This document shows, piece after piece, positions 41,201-51,862 of a stretch of 64,000 nucleotides of DNA. The notes under the pieces were generated by a model. The model was not told the origin of the DNA. It saw only the letters and a program-made list of their open reading frames with translations, and did no database searches. The position numbers were made by a program, and so were the translations under genes. How positions within the stretch are numbered: the first letter of the stretch is position 1; every line of letters starts with the position of its first letter. This DNA is from Apostichopus japonicus (Eukaryota; Echinodermata; Holothuroidea; Aspidochirotida; Stichopodidae), in assembly GCF_037975245.1 (NCBI RefSeq), contig NC_092583.1, positions 17,320,764-17,384,763 of the forward strand. Direction: 5' to 3'.

Positions 41201-44200
41201 CACAAATATTACTAGAGTTGAGAGATGCCATCATTGGCGACGAAATATCCTGAACTTTTTTACTTTTCATGAGTCTTGGGAGTTATCCAGCTATTTGCTG
41301 TCATTTGAAGTAATAGATCACGATAATTTGATCTTCAATGACTCAAACTTTTAACGGAAATTAAACCATTTCAAAATATGTCGACAAGTAGCCTACAGAA
41401 AAACACGCTTCTATTTAACATCGTTGTATTTTGATGATGGACATAGTTGGTAGTTCCCACATATGGAGAGTTCAATTTAAGTCATGGAATATGCTCACCG
41501 AAGCGCCAAGGGTGTAAAAGGAGATGGTTTAAGCAATGTGTCAACTTAAAACGACAAAATACAGATCTTTTTCTGTGCCTCATTCACTCCCCCCCCCCCC
41601 CTCCAGATTGAAACAAGTTTTGCAGAATTTAAAGAGACGACACTCGTTCGTGACGAAATTGTAAATGGAAAAATATAAGCCAAACCTTACATAGATAGAA
41701 AATTGATAGTGGGAAATATCGGTGTACACAGACATTCACAACCGAAATAGGGCCAGGGTAAAATTGAATTTAATGCGCCCTTTAGCCCCTCTCTTCCCGA
41801 TGGGGAGGGGGCAAGGCGCGTAACTTCATATAAAGAACATGGACAGAAAAATAAAGTCATGAAAAGACATTTACAGTTAAAGAAGCGATTTTATTTTGTT
41901 GGGCGGAGGAGTTGGAGTGGACAGGAAAAATGTTGATATAACGTGAGACAATTCTGTAGCATTAGTTACGATTGAATTTGTGTTTTAATTATTAGTTTTA
42001 CTGGGTTTTATGTATATTTGTTTGCCTGGGAGGGGCGGGGGGGGGGCGAATCTGACCAGGATCGTTTGAGAGGGGGACGACTGTCCATGAGTTCTTAATT
42101 ACGTACATAATTACTTATTCTATATATCCCAAATTCCGCATATTGTAACTATTCAACTTTGGACGCACACAGCCCGTACCTTTAAAAGTTAAATGAAAAC
42201 TGACCATTTCCCCACATTTCCTTGAATACTTGGCCAATTCCCATGTAGGCCATATCATAATGCTTACTGTTTACATATTGTCAAAACTTGTTCATTTCAA
42301 ATTAACAACCGAAAGTACAGAAAAAGTTCTTAAATTAGGTATAAAAAAAATCAGGTTGCAGTAATTCCCTTAAGGAAAATATGCTTTGATTGACACCAAT
42401 GTTGTTATCTTCCTTAACACAATTGGAGTGATATCAAATGTAAATAAAAATTTCCTAGATTCGTGTCTTCAGCTGGAAAACCAACGACAGGGATCTGTCA
42501 CCCTAAGGAAACGATTTTGAGTGAAACAGTCATAAGTTTTTCTTAAATGGAAACAGTAACGGATAATTTACAGGAAGTGGTATAGCGTCTCGAATGGGTG
42601 GTCCAATTTCAATACCAGATATATAGAATCTCAGTGTTCTTTAAGGTTTCATTCTTAGAAGGTTTCATTTTTCCTTCTTCAGTTGAATTTTTTTTTTAAT
42701 GTCATCTGGGCTTTAGGAATGTTGTACTACTGCCTTACACTGTTGACATTGTGTTAAGTAGATACTGTTTGAAATGAGCGAAATATTAAACATGTTTTTT
42801 TTTTTTTTTTTGTGGTGACGTTTTATGTCAAATAAAACCATATTTGGAGTAAATTATATGTATGCCATACCAAATGTAATATGACCACTACTAGAACCCT
42901 GGAATGGTTTGTTCTATCTATTGTTTTATCTTGTCTCTCGTTAATATGTAACCATAATACATCTTATAATAACAACAACCTTGATCGCACAATTCTTCCC
43001 ATATTAGTCACAGTCATAATTACATAATATAAGTCAGCCAAATAATAGAGTTATCATTTCAATGAAATACTTATCTTATGAGTCATCCTTCCCCCCAAAA
43101 AATAATGTTTTTTTTTAATCAGATTTTGACCCCCCCTATTCTGAATCATATTAGATTTTATAAGCAGAGTGTTTATGTTCAAATGATGCGACTTTTACAA
43201 TAGACCTCTCGACTCTCTTTCCCACATTTTAGTTAGTATTTTGTACCCGAAGCAACTAAAAATTGTGACGTCATAATTTGATCGTCTGTCGGAAGATAGA
43301 AATGCTTTCAAAACGTAGTGGTGCATAAACGCACCGACGACGATCTCGGGTAAGAACAGAATTCGAATTCTATTTCTAAAATATGTTTAGCGCAAAGAAA
43401 CAAATTTGGCTAGAAAATGGCTTCGATATTTGGACAAAGCCCTTTTGACTATTTTTTGGTAACGTATTAGTAATTTCTGAGGTAATTGTGCATAGTTTTA
43501 ATGGTCTACGGACACCTATTAATAACATTTTCCTAATCACTCTGATAGGCATTAGAACTCTGGAAGATAGCTGCAACTCCCATCAAAATCCGTTTTACAA
43601 GTCTTTTCTTCATTCTTGTTTTATTTATGAATAAACACTAGCTAATTATGCATATTGCTGATGTAAAGGGCGTGACAGCCTAATTTTCTGTTATTCCTTT
43701 GCTTTTAAAACCTTCGTTTCAATGAACGCAGGTTTGTTGTCCTAAGGCGACTTTTGGTAATATTTTATTGTCTTTTTTGAAAAGAGGAGCATCACATTAT
43801 TCAAATGATATATGTGGGCAGATTTTGAATGAGATTATCGCACACAACAAATGTACTGAATATGGCGCAATTGGCTATAGCTGTCTGTAGTACTCTAACG
43901 AACTAATTCAATAGCTAAGCTGAGGTCACATAGTTTAACGAAGTTCATATGATGGGTCTTGAGCGATTAAGCAAGGTATCGGTAGAATGGTAGAAATGAG
44001 AGCCTAACACTAACCGGAATGAGAGAAAACAGATTATAATTTATAGGATACACTATATCGAAAGGGTAGCTTTGTTTTACTTATATTAATTAATGTTGTA
44101 TTTTATCATGTATTTGTTTGAGAAGAATATTGATAGGAATGTTATAGAAGGTTCTGCTTGTCACTTCATCGTTTTATTGGTCAGAGACAAAACCATTGTT

Positions 44201-47200
44201 TGTGCGAGGGACGAAATTTGAGGCACATTTTTACTTGTGTGACAATCACACAACCATTCAGGGTTACCTCCTATGAGGTGGGGAGGAGGTAGAGGGGTGG
44301 GAGGAGGGGGTGGGGGTATTTGTGGTGGTAGGTGAGCTGCTGTCCCTTCAACATTATAATATTCATGAGTGATTAACCCTCAATCTTCCCCTTAAAAACA
44401 ATTGTCATATACCTGACCAATTGCACATCATTTAGTATACCTCTGCCATATTTGGGGAAATTAGGACCTTATTTAGACACAGCGTAACGAAAGTAATCGC
44501 CAACAATACGAGTATCTACCTTAGTATAGGCTGTATGGAAATTATTATATTGATAATTATATTGTACAGTACTTTGAAAAAGAGAAAAATCCTGTTGACA
44601 AAACAAGAAGGTTATACAGTATGAGGATCATATTATAAGTTGTATATTAAGTCTATTTACAGCTCCTGTAACATGAAATTCAAAATTGAAAAAATGCTTA
44701 TCTGGAGGAAAGTTAAAATGTTGATATTGGTGAGACAGTATAATATCAACTTTAAACGGAATGGTCACATGGTTACCCATTGACAGAAGATATATGAAAT
44801 GTGACATATTCAATTGACATTCATGACCCAAATTTGTGTACCTATCATTCCTTGAATAGGCTTTACTAAGTATTCCTTAGCCATTGACATGTATCCAAGT
44901 ACAATGTTTGTGATACACAATCGATGTGGTACATAATGACACCCAGATATTTGAAAACACTTTTGTATTTTGGCAACAGTAGCTATTTGAGTTGCCAATA
45001 GCATGCTTCTTAAAGGGTGTTAGATATCTAACGTCTGACTCTGAATATTTAGCAATATGAAGCACATATGAATAATTATGATCTCTCGAATTCAGAGACA
45101 ACAAAATCAGACAAACACATATTTTACACATTTAAGGCAAAGGGGACTTTTGAACCAATGATCAGATGGTCATATTTAAGAAACCGCGTAGTGTAGGGAG
45201 CTAAATAATGGGTTGATGTTATTATGTAATTATTCTGATCGAGTTTTATCCAAATATGGGAATCTTTTAGATAAATTCACAAATTCACTCCAGAATTTGT
45301 ACAGTGGGAAGCATCTCATGCATGTATCAAAACGCGAGGGACGGAATTTTGACCAAGCCTGTATTTCCCCCAAGTTTTAGAAAGATTTTTGGAACGTTTA
45401 TTACCTACTAAATTTATGCCCTGAAGAATGAACATGAATATAAAAAAGGAGCCTGTCTAATCTATAGTGAAGTAATTTTAATCGAATTCCGTCCCTCGCG
45501 CACAACTATTTTAATTTTTTAATTTTAATGAAACCACCATTTTTGTCTACAAAAACAAACGCATTTTTGCAATTTCCTTTTTTAAATTCATAAGCTTCAA
45601 TTAGTTATACAGGAGTGAATGTTTGCTGTTGAATTAACCTCTATATTCATGTTTGTGCTTCACCAGTTTTTGGCACTTACCCTGATATTTGCAGTGTCAT
45701 CAATATTGTCGCAGTGGTGTCGTTACAAATATAAAAATGTAAACAAATAAATATACTAAATAAATTAATAAAGGAATAGACAAGAAATTGTCCAAAGGAA
45801 ATAATTTCTGTATTTCTGTAATATAATTTTTTTCTTTAAGATTCCAAAAACAGAGATAAACTTTTAATGATGGTTATTGCAACTGTTTTTTTGGTAACCA
45901 CCCAAGATGATGTTTGCACCTGTGTTTTGGTTGCTAAGTAACAACCGTTTCTCAAAGATACAAAAACATTAGTGGAGAAGACGTTCTCACCGGGTGTTTC
46001 AATTTGGTCTTTGTTTGCCGACAATCTCCTTTGAAACATTCATCCATTTTGACGGTTCAATTTTCAGCTTCGTCACCTACATATCTACACGTCCTTAACT
46101 TTCTTCAAGTATTAGATTAAGAAGATGGTTTGCCCTTTCTGTATAAAGTCACGTGTCTGCTCGGTCTTATTAATTATTCACATATACACCCTTCGTGTCA
46201 TCCTACCAATAACTGACCTACATATGACATTTGCGGTCCCCGTTTCATGTTATAATCTATTAATTAGATAGACCATATAGATTTTAAATTTCAGTCATAT
46301 ATCGCTCGGAGGAATTGATATGTATCGTTTATAATATGCTAATTATGTATGACGTCAGAGTGAGGAAAGATCAGGATGGCTGGTATAATTGTTGTGAAGT
46401 GATAGTAAGTGACTGATTGCAACTTCTACACATAGGTTTCTTATATAAGATAATCATTTCACGTAGTTTCTTTTCTCAATTTCAATCTTATTTGATAAAT
46501 TCTTGATATAGGAACACCTTCTCCATCATCAGTAAAACAATGGCCTCTCTGACTTCATTTGCTTTTATTTTCATATTTTAATTTTAAGACAGCCTGCCCA
46601 ATGTGACCTCAGAGAAATCAATCCCCAACATGTCAATTGAAAGTAAAATGGAAACGTCCATTCTATACTTTATTTAATTTTTATCATAAGACGAACATTT
46701 TTTTTCTTCTAGGATTTCGAGAGACGGCATTTATCTACGCCATAACAACGGCAGCTGTTACTCATTCAGTGGCCCGGGCCTGCAGTGAAGGGTCCATTAG
46801 TACATGTTCATGCGCCGATCGTAATAAAGGACCCAGCGGAGATGACTGGGAGTGGGGCGGATGCAGCGACAACGCCGTCTACGGCCACAGGTTCGCAAGG
46901 AAATTTGTGGATTCAGGAGAGAGAGGGAAAGATTCCAGGAACCTCATGAATATTCATAACAATGAAGCTGGAAGACGGGTAAGTTTGACCGGTTGCCAGG
47001 TTAGACTGAACATGGTGTGTTTCCATGGTAACGGGTACCACCACGCAAAATGAACAAACATGAACAAAAATGTACTGCAAATCCTTTACCATTTTCGTCA
47101 GACTAGATGTTTAAGATACCTCCAAAATCTGGTCACTTACGGTTCTAACTAAATGGCAAAATTTTACCGTAGGTCTATGACAGCACTTTCACAACAGACG

Positions 47201-50200
47201 TAACAATATAAGTAGCCTATTTGCATATTCCCAGTCGGATGAGAGTTGCACTGGAAGGGGCGGGGTGACCAGGGGTCGGCTCTCCCCCCCCCCTCACTAG
47301 TTTGGAATGTTCCACTTAAGTCGCGTTATTAGATACCTGTCAACAAATACTAATCGCCCCCTCCACCCACCCCTTCCCCCTCCACCGTCCCCCTCCACAA
47401 TACATCCTCCGTCTCAGCCGTAACTATATATAGTTACGTACGTGATCTGAAAGCAGAAAATATGTTCCATAGGACCACTGATATAAATCAGTTAGATTAA
47501 ACAGATCCATAGCATATGTTTAAGTAAACCCAATAACTTTTTCAGACACATATAGAGGCTACATAATTGATATAAGTAGTCTAATTGTTGTTTTACTTCC
47601 CACAAAGTAGTTTGACTAAATTCATCTCAAGTCGCTCGACAGTGAGTACCATAATCGGATGTGACCATAAGTATAGAGAAAGGAGTTGCTAGTATAGCTA
47701 GTAGAAACTCTCTGATAACAAAGGTATAACGACAACAGTAACGATTGTAAAGTATAATTATACTAAGAATACTATGTCGAAATACCTTGCGGACTGTTCC
47801 TATTCCGGTAGCATTAGAATACAATATGATCACAGGTTATTAACGTTCAATTCTTTATCGAACATGAAAGCCTAAAGGTAGCCTTTAACATTATCCAACA
47901 GAGGATGAACATCAAAGAAAACGCCGAACTCAAAAAAGTCAGAGACGAACAAAGACACATTCTAACTGCAACCTCGGAATCTCCACTAATTTGTCTTCAA
48001 ATAAACAGTTCTTTCGATTATCCACAATCGTAAAAATTGCCACAAGTTGGGTCTTTGCTCATACAATTTAAAACACAATAACTCGCAAACCAGATTACCA
48101 CACAGGAGAACAATAGGATAAACCGATACTATCCTTTGAGGAACCGATTCCATGAAAATATCTTTCTCAACCAAACTTCAGCTATACCTTGTTCTTTAGG
48201 GGACATTTTTATGACCCTTCTTAAAGTTGTGCCTCTAAGTGGACCGTAATTATGAATTTAAAGACTTGTTTTCGTTGACCTAAGTACCCCATCGATTAAT
48301 GGTCAGTGATTTAAGGTTATGCTAGGCTACAGTAGGCCTTTATAGCTTCCTGTGCTACTGACCCATCGCCCCAGATAATTCTAAACCAACCAACAACTGC
48401 CTAAGCCTCAATAGCCCCCACCGCAGATTAGGGTAGCACAGGCCTATATCATTTCTGAATTGACTCACATACGCCTCATAATCGTCCCAACTATAGTGGA
48501 TTTTGTCTTGTCTTGCAGGTGTTTCTGACATTGAACCTACCGGTTACTCAGAAGTACCTTGTTAACAGAAGACGAGATTTTCGTCAACATTTCCCCCACA
48601 TCCTAACATTATACTCACTTGTCCCATTATCTGTGAGCGAGATATCTTGGGCGAGCGAGATGGTAACTAGGGTGCCCGAGATATTTAATTAGTGTGCCCG
48701 TCTAGCATAGTTCAATCAAACTTTGAACCTATAAGAACATTATATTATACTGCTTGATTTTAATCTTAAAACATATCAAACAAAATCAGGTGTTATTACT
48801 TCGGTATTCTTATCACATGTACTTATAACAAATGGATGTAATCCTTCTCCAAAAACAATGTGATAATTATGGCCCCAACTCCTATCTTTGCAGGAAGTTT
48901 TAGAAGTAATTCGCCATAATGGTGTTGGAGATACTTTACATGAGAACTATCCATCTTCCTATGTCCTATACTTCCAACAATAAGCTGCGCGGATCGTAAC
49001 TTCTCATCAGCTCAGTCAGTTTTCAAAGGTCAATATAGCCGCTAACTTGACTCACCGGCCTCAGAGTGTCACAAAACGTCATCGTTAAACCAACTTGTGG
49101 GTTCAAAATCTGTGATGTAGGTAGCAGTAACAGAGTTGAGGCACTCATCACACAATAACCTCAAAATGACCGGAAACCACATATATACCGACTGATGAAT
49201 ATTTATAAGCCGCTTGGATTAAATTCCCCTTTCATAAACCAAGGGTTGAACTACATCAGTCTGTACTGTTCTTTCATACGCCTTATTATCCTCTGGTAAA
49301 GAAACGTATCACATTGTAAGAATTTCTAGAAGTATTCAATCAAGAAACTTCCCCAGAAAATGCTCAAGATGCTTAGATTAAGTTCATTCATTTCATCTTG
49401 GAGTGTTAGCTCAGTGTTAGCATCGTGTGTTAGCCTTGTGGAGCATAGTGTTAGCATCGTGGAGTGTTAGCTCAGTGGTTAACGCCGGTGCCAAGGTCCT
49501 CGGTTCGAGATTAATGTATGTCGTCCAGTTACAGAGTATTTGACAATTGACAATTCATAAATCATGGACGTTAAATATGAACGTAAGAGACTGACTTCGG
49601 TCAGCTTGTGGCTTTGATAAGCCAATGAGGCTTCTTCGCGAGTTCTTGCTTGCAGGTGGATCTACATACATATCTTTGTGAAGACTAGGGTGTCCATTTG
49701 TTAAACCATGCCTTGTTGTCGAATGGAATATATACTATTAGTAGTAACTTCCAGAATTATTCAATCACTAAAATAAAAACAATTTTTCCAATGTTATCAT
49801 ATCTTGTCTTTTCTTTCCATCAGACAATTCTTGGCGAGATGAGACAAGAGTGTAAATGCCATGGCATGTCCGGTAGTTGTACAGTACAAACCTGTTGGAT
49901 GCGTCTACCATCGTTCCGTGCCGTAGGAGCGATACTCAAGGACCGGTTCGATGGAGCATCCAAGGTACTATATAGCAACAATGGAAGTCCATCCAGACGA
50001 GGAAGACAAAATCCATCAGACTTTTTCGAACCTGCTAATCCGAGCCACAAAATGCCTGGTTCAAGAGATCTGGTATACTTCGACGATTCGCCCGATTTCT
50101 GTGAACGGAATACGAGGTACGGTACTGTCGGTACCGTTGGTAGAATCTGTAACAATACATCGCTGGGTATGGACGGATGTGACTTAATGTGTTGTAATAG

Positions 50201-50318
50201 AGGGTACACATCCGAGGAAGAGGATGTCAGAGAGCGGTGTATGTGTACCTTTAAGTGGTGCTGCGTGGTCCAATGCATGGAATGTCAATACCAACGAACA
50301 GTAAACAGATGCTTATAA
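26125..50318 (+). CDS. Wnt1: Wnt1 signalling ligand (4 coding exons, 376 aa)
   Basis: Secreted, lipid-modified ligand of Frizzled/LRP receptors. The joined exons 26125-26216, 34043-34320, 46713-46978 and 49824-50318 total 1131 nt (376 aa; human 370). Introns are in phases 2, 1 and 0, and the exon layout matches vertebrate Wnt1. Residues ~1-25 form a hydrophobic signal peptide. Family landmarks are [13 protein letters not shown] (exon 2), [29 protein letters not shown] and NNEAGR (exon 3), and [10 protein letters not shown] (222-231) with Ser228 at the palmitoleoylation position. The C-terminal cysteine-rich domain follows with [12 protein letters not shown] count 22 cysteines after the signal peptide, the usual Wnt number. 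The segment [19 protein letters not shown] and [11 protein letters not shown] identify Wnt1 rather than another Wnt. The gene spans 24 kb, mostly intron. Its promoter and 5' UTR were not located. Confidence 0.96.
30640..30816. repeat. Three-copy ~65-bp tandem repeat
   Basis: TGCTAYATGAATTCATGA starts at 30640, 30703 and 30770, followed each time by a similar segment ending near CGATGTT or CGTTGTT. Units differ by small insertions. Confidence 0.85.
31341..31517. promoter_or_regulatory. Cluster of three TGACGTCA (CRE-type) palindromes
   Basis: Exact TGACGTCA occurs at 31341, 31360 and 31510 in Wnt1 intron 1. The first two are 19 bases apart. TGACGTCA is the canonical CREB/ATF binding site. Whether it acts here as an enhancer is inference, since the motif is frequent across this whole locus. 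Confidence 0.35.
32236..32283. repeat. AT-rich palindrome
   Basis: TATAGTATTATATATT on the left pairs with AATATATAATACTATA on the right around a short spacer, giving a near-perfect hairpin of ~18-20 bp. AT-rich alternating sequence continues to about 32340. Confidence 0.75.
34043..34320 (+). CDS. Wnt1: Wnt1 coding exon 2
   Basis: Preceded by a strong pyrimidine tract and CAG, and followed by GTGAGT. It codes residues 31-124, including [20 protein letters not shown] and RRWDCPTS and ending LFGKILLKG, which parallels LFGKIVNRG of human Wnt1. Both flanking phases fit exons 1 and 3. Confidence 0.95.
36610..36885. repeat. Three-copy ~90-bp tandem repeat
   Basis: The core RCAAGACTCAC(T/C)ATGTTGAT recurs near 36662, 36752 and 36839, each preceded by a GTATC(T/A)ACAAAAC segment. 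Spacing is about 90 then 87 bases. Because both are multiples of three, frames stay open on both strands. The plus-strand frame would give a ~30-residue periodic peptide ([11 protein letters not shown]). It lies inside Wnt1 intron 2. Confidence 0.85.
37826..37892 (+). mobile_element. tRNA-like sequence, probable SINE head
   Basis: ATAGCTTAGATTGTA (37832-37846) resembles an RNA polymerase III A box, and GTTCAAATCC (37875-37884) resembles a B box at suitable spacing, followed by an A-rich stretch. No proper acceptor-stem pairing is evident, so it is more likely a decayed tRNA-derived SINE than a functional tRNA. Confidence 0.4.
39403..39745. repeat. Imperfect AAC/GAC trinucleotide repeat tract
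   Basis: Interspersed AACAAT, AACAGT, AACAGC and GACGAC triplets run through this stretch. The minus strand reads partly as a poly-leucine/valine frame, which is a by-product of the triplet pattern and not evidence of a gene. GAC/GTC-rich parts raise the local CpG content. Confidence 0.75.
39892..40128. repeat. GTCACAGTG-type minisatellite
   Basis: GTGTCACAGT, GCAGTATCACAGT and close variants recur roughly every 10-22 bases, more than ten times. Unit length is irregular and substitutions are frequent. Confidence 0.85.
40677..40738. repeat. 11-bp CTGACCCGACT-type tandem repeat
   Basis: Three near-perfect copies of CTCTGACCCGA are followed by degenerate ACTCGATCCGAAACCCGACCCG copies. Confidence 0.8.
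44198..45505. mobile_element. Inverted-repeat element with GCGAGGGACGGAATT ends
   Basis: TTGTGCGAGGGACGAAATTT (44199-44218) is the inverted partner of AATTCCGTCCCTCGCGCACAA (45485-45505), differing by a 2-base gap and one substitution. A third, internal copy (ACGCGAGGGACGGAATTTT, 45332-45350) forms a shorter ~173-bp inverted pair with the same right end. The interior is AT-rich with no transposase frame. This suggests a non-autonomous DNA transposon with a nested or internally duplicated end. It lies in Wnt1 intron 2. Confidence 0.55.
46713..46978 (+). CDS. Wnt1: Wnt1 coding exon 3
   Basis: Starts after TTCTTCTAG and ends before GTAAGT. It codes residues 124-212 with [10 protein letters not shown], four conserved cysteines, WEWGGCSDN, and [20 protein letters not shown] leading to EAGRR. 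The residue after the junction Gly is Phe, where human and fly proteins have Cys. That position varies among Wnt families, so the change is mild. Confidence 0.95.
46979..49823 (+). other. Wnt1 intron 3
   Basis: A 2.8-kb phase-0 GT-AG intron. C-rich and G-rich patches lie near 47255-47400, and a tRNA-derived SINE-like sequence lies at 49399-49672, only ~150 bases before the acceptor of the last exon. Nothing else is recognisable. Confidence 0.8.
49399..49672 (+). mobile_element. tRNA-derived SINE-like element
   Basis: TTAGCTCAGTGGTTAACGCC (49467-49486) is a textbook tRNA A-box region, and GGTTCGAGATT (49502-49512) a B box, ~35 bases apart as in tRNA genes. The A-box region is partly duplicated upstream (GTGTTAGCTCAGTG at 49404-49417). 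After the tRNA-like head comes ~150 bases of non-tRNA body, including CTTCGGTCAGCTTGTGGC and a GAGGCTTCTTCGCGAG segment (~49595-49643) that looks like a conserved SINE central domain. It is in the same orientation as Wnt1. Confidence 0.6.
49824..50318 (+). CDS. Wnt1: Wnt1 coding exon 4 (C-terminal half)
   Basis: Follows TTTCTTTCCATCAG and codes residues 213-376 to a TAA stop. It contains the lipidation motif CHGMSGSC, the linker and the Frizzled-binding cysteine-rich C-terminal domain. A likely N-glycosylation site (NNTS) lies in ICNNTSLG. It carries 16 cysteines in the standard Wnt spacing and ends [10 protein letters not shown]. Confidence 0.97.
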   Translation, partial: TILGEMRQECKCHGMSGSCTVQTCWMRLPSFRAVGAILKDRFDGASKVLYSNNGSPSRRGRQNPSDFFEPANPSHKMPGSRDLVYFDDSPDFCERNTRYGTVGTVGRICNNTSLGMDGCDLMCCNRGYTSEEEDVRERCMCTFKWCCVVQCMECQYQRTVNRCL

Positions 50319-50478
50319 GGAAAGCTTACAATGACGCACGAAAATATTCATATGCTGAAAAGGACCCTGCGGCTTCGTTGGAGAGAACCAGTTCCGCTAC
50401 ATCAGACGCTTGCAATATGAAGCTATGGTCGTAGAGCGACGTGGTTTTGGCGATGAAGGGGTGTTTGGCGATGAAGGG

Positions 50479-50484
50479 AATAAA
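50479..50484 (+). terminator. Wnt1: Candidate Wnt1 poly(A) signal
   Basis: The first AATAAA after the Wnt1 stop codon, 161 bases downstream. Another lies near 51088, so a longer 3' UTR is possible. Confidence 0.4.
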
Positions 50485-50591
50485 AACAGTTTTCCTAATA
50501 CGTCCCTCAAAAGCGATGAAGAAAGATGAAAACATGACATTGGAAGAAGATGTAAAGTCTTCCCGGATGAAAGACACCGTAATTCATCTTC

Positions 50592-50697
50592 AAAGCTAAA
50601 TGCATATGCATGAGATGAAGCCAACGTGTAGCTAACACACGCCTTAAAAGCTAAATGCATATGCATGAGATGAAGCCAACGTGCAGCTAACACACGG
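50592..50697. repeat. 55-bp tandem duplication downstream of Wnt1
   Basis: AAAGCTAAATGCATATGCAT begins at 50592 and again at 50647. The two units are almost identical over ~50 bases, ending GCTAACACACG. Each contains the palindrome ATGCATATGCAT. Depending on the poly(A) site used, it lies in or just after the Wnt1 3' UTR. Confidence 0.9.
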
Positions 50698-51736
50698 CAT
50701 GGTAATATTAAAACAAAGAGAAATATACCGCCATTACAATATGTTCGTTAATTACTATGGTAAAATTTCAATTAATTTTCTTGCAAGTAAGGCAGCAAAT
50801 ACAAGAAGATTCGAGCATCCACAACTCTGACCCAGCTGACCTCTTGAATGAGGCAGATGTTTGCAAATGACTCGGAGAAAACCAATAATCTTCGGAGAAG
50901 TTTTATCATTGATGACAGAAAGGGCTGAAAGGGAGACGGATGGGAAGGGTTGATGTTTTGGTAGTGGGGTGGTGTGGGGGGGGGGTAGTCGCCGGTCATA
51001 TTATAATGACATTACTGTGGTTACAGGGTAAATAGTGAGTCCGTTCAATGACCCATGAAGAAAGGATATTTTGAGGGGGACCGTCGAATAAAAGGAAAAG
51101 GAAAATGCTGGAAATTATTTGATTGTCTAGCATATTTGGGGGAAACAGAGGTAACAATATCATGACTGATGATCAATACATTCAATACTGTAATTATGAT
51201 ATTAGTATGATAGATTTACAGGAAATAATGGGCCGTACACATTCAAACAATTAGACAAATATTCTAATTATGGGTAATAACTGCAATTAAGCAAATTAGT
51301 GGTTTGTAATCAACCTCTTAACATCTGAACAACTGAAACCTTGGTTAAACGGTATCATAATAGTGCGTTTAATGTGACTAAAATGTGACTCACAATTTAC
51401 TGAATAGATATGTTTTCTGGTAAACGCCAATAACATATATGTCTATATTGCTTATCTCTTTTGAATCAAAAGACGTTTCTTTTTTTAACTTTTCCAAAGA
51501 AGAAAGTTTTTCAGCTTCTACGATAAATGTATATGTATTGGCAATTGAATTTACTTGTAAGCTGTGCAGCATTATAGCAACAATGATGAATTCGTCCATA
51601 CGAAATGTCAATTCAAATCCACACAGGCCCGGAGCCAGACCCCCCCCCCCCCGAGTTTTCAGGGGCCGACATGCATTTGAATCATTCACAGGTTACATGA
51701 CACGATTATTGTGCCCTTCTTAATGTTTTTGGGCCC

Positions 51737-51822
51737 ATTTTACACTGTTGGTGTCCCTTCTTATACTGTTGGTGCCCCTTCTTATACTGTTGGTGCCCTT
51801 TCTTATACTAGTGGTGCCCCCT
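51737..51822. repeat. ~21-bp tandem repeat (TACTGTTGGTGCCC)
   Basis: Four copies of a TTATACTGTTGGTGCCCCTTC-like unit, the last diverged (ACTAGTGGTGCCC). It directly precedes the dispersed fragment at 51827-51862 and may belong to the same mobile element. Confidence 0.8.
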
Positions 51823-51826
51823 TGAT

Positions 51827-51862
51827 GCCCCTCCAACTCAGAATTCATGGCTACGGGCCTGA
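51827..51862. repeat. Dispersed repeat fragment, copy B
   Basis: CCCCTCCAACTCAGAATTC followed by TGGCTACGGGCCTGA matches 21011-21050. A similar GGCCCGGAGCCAGACC then poly-C segment lies nearby at ~51627-51652. Confidence 0.55.

Larger units (their letters stand above)
34321..46712 (+). other. Wnt1 intron 2
   Basis: A 12.4-kb GT-AG intron. It holds a ~90-bp triple repeat (36610-36885), a tRNA-like sequence (37826-37892), imperfect trinucleotide repeats (39403-39745), a GTCACAGTG minisatellite (39892-40128), an 11-bp CTGACCCGACT-type repeat (40677-40738), an inverted-repeat element (44198-45505), a G15 run (39164-39178), five TGACGTCA palindromes up to 43266 and one at 46350, and a DR1 motif (41021). 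No nested gene is visible. Confidence 0.8.

Noticed and set aside
49820-50278. 152-residue minus-strand frame opposite Wnt1 exon 4
   Set aside because: Antisense shadow of a well-supported conserved coding exon. The same applies to the plus-strand frames opposite the Wnt6 exon at 59199-59655.
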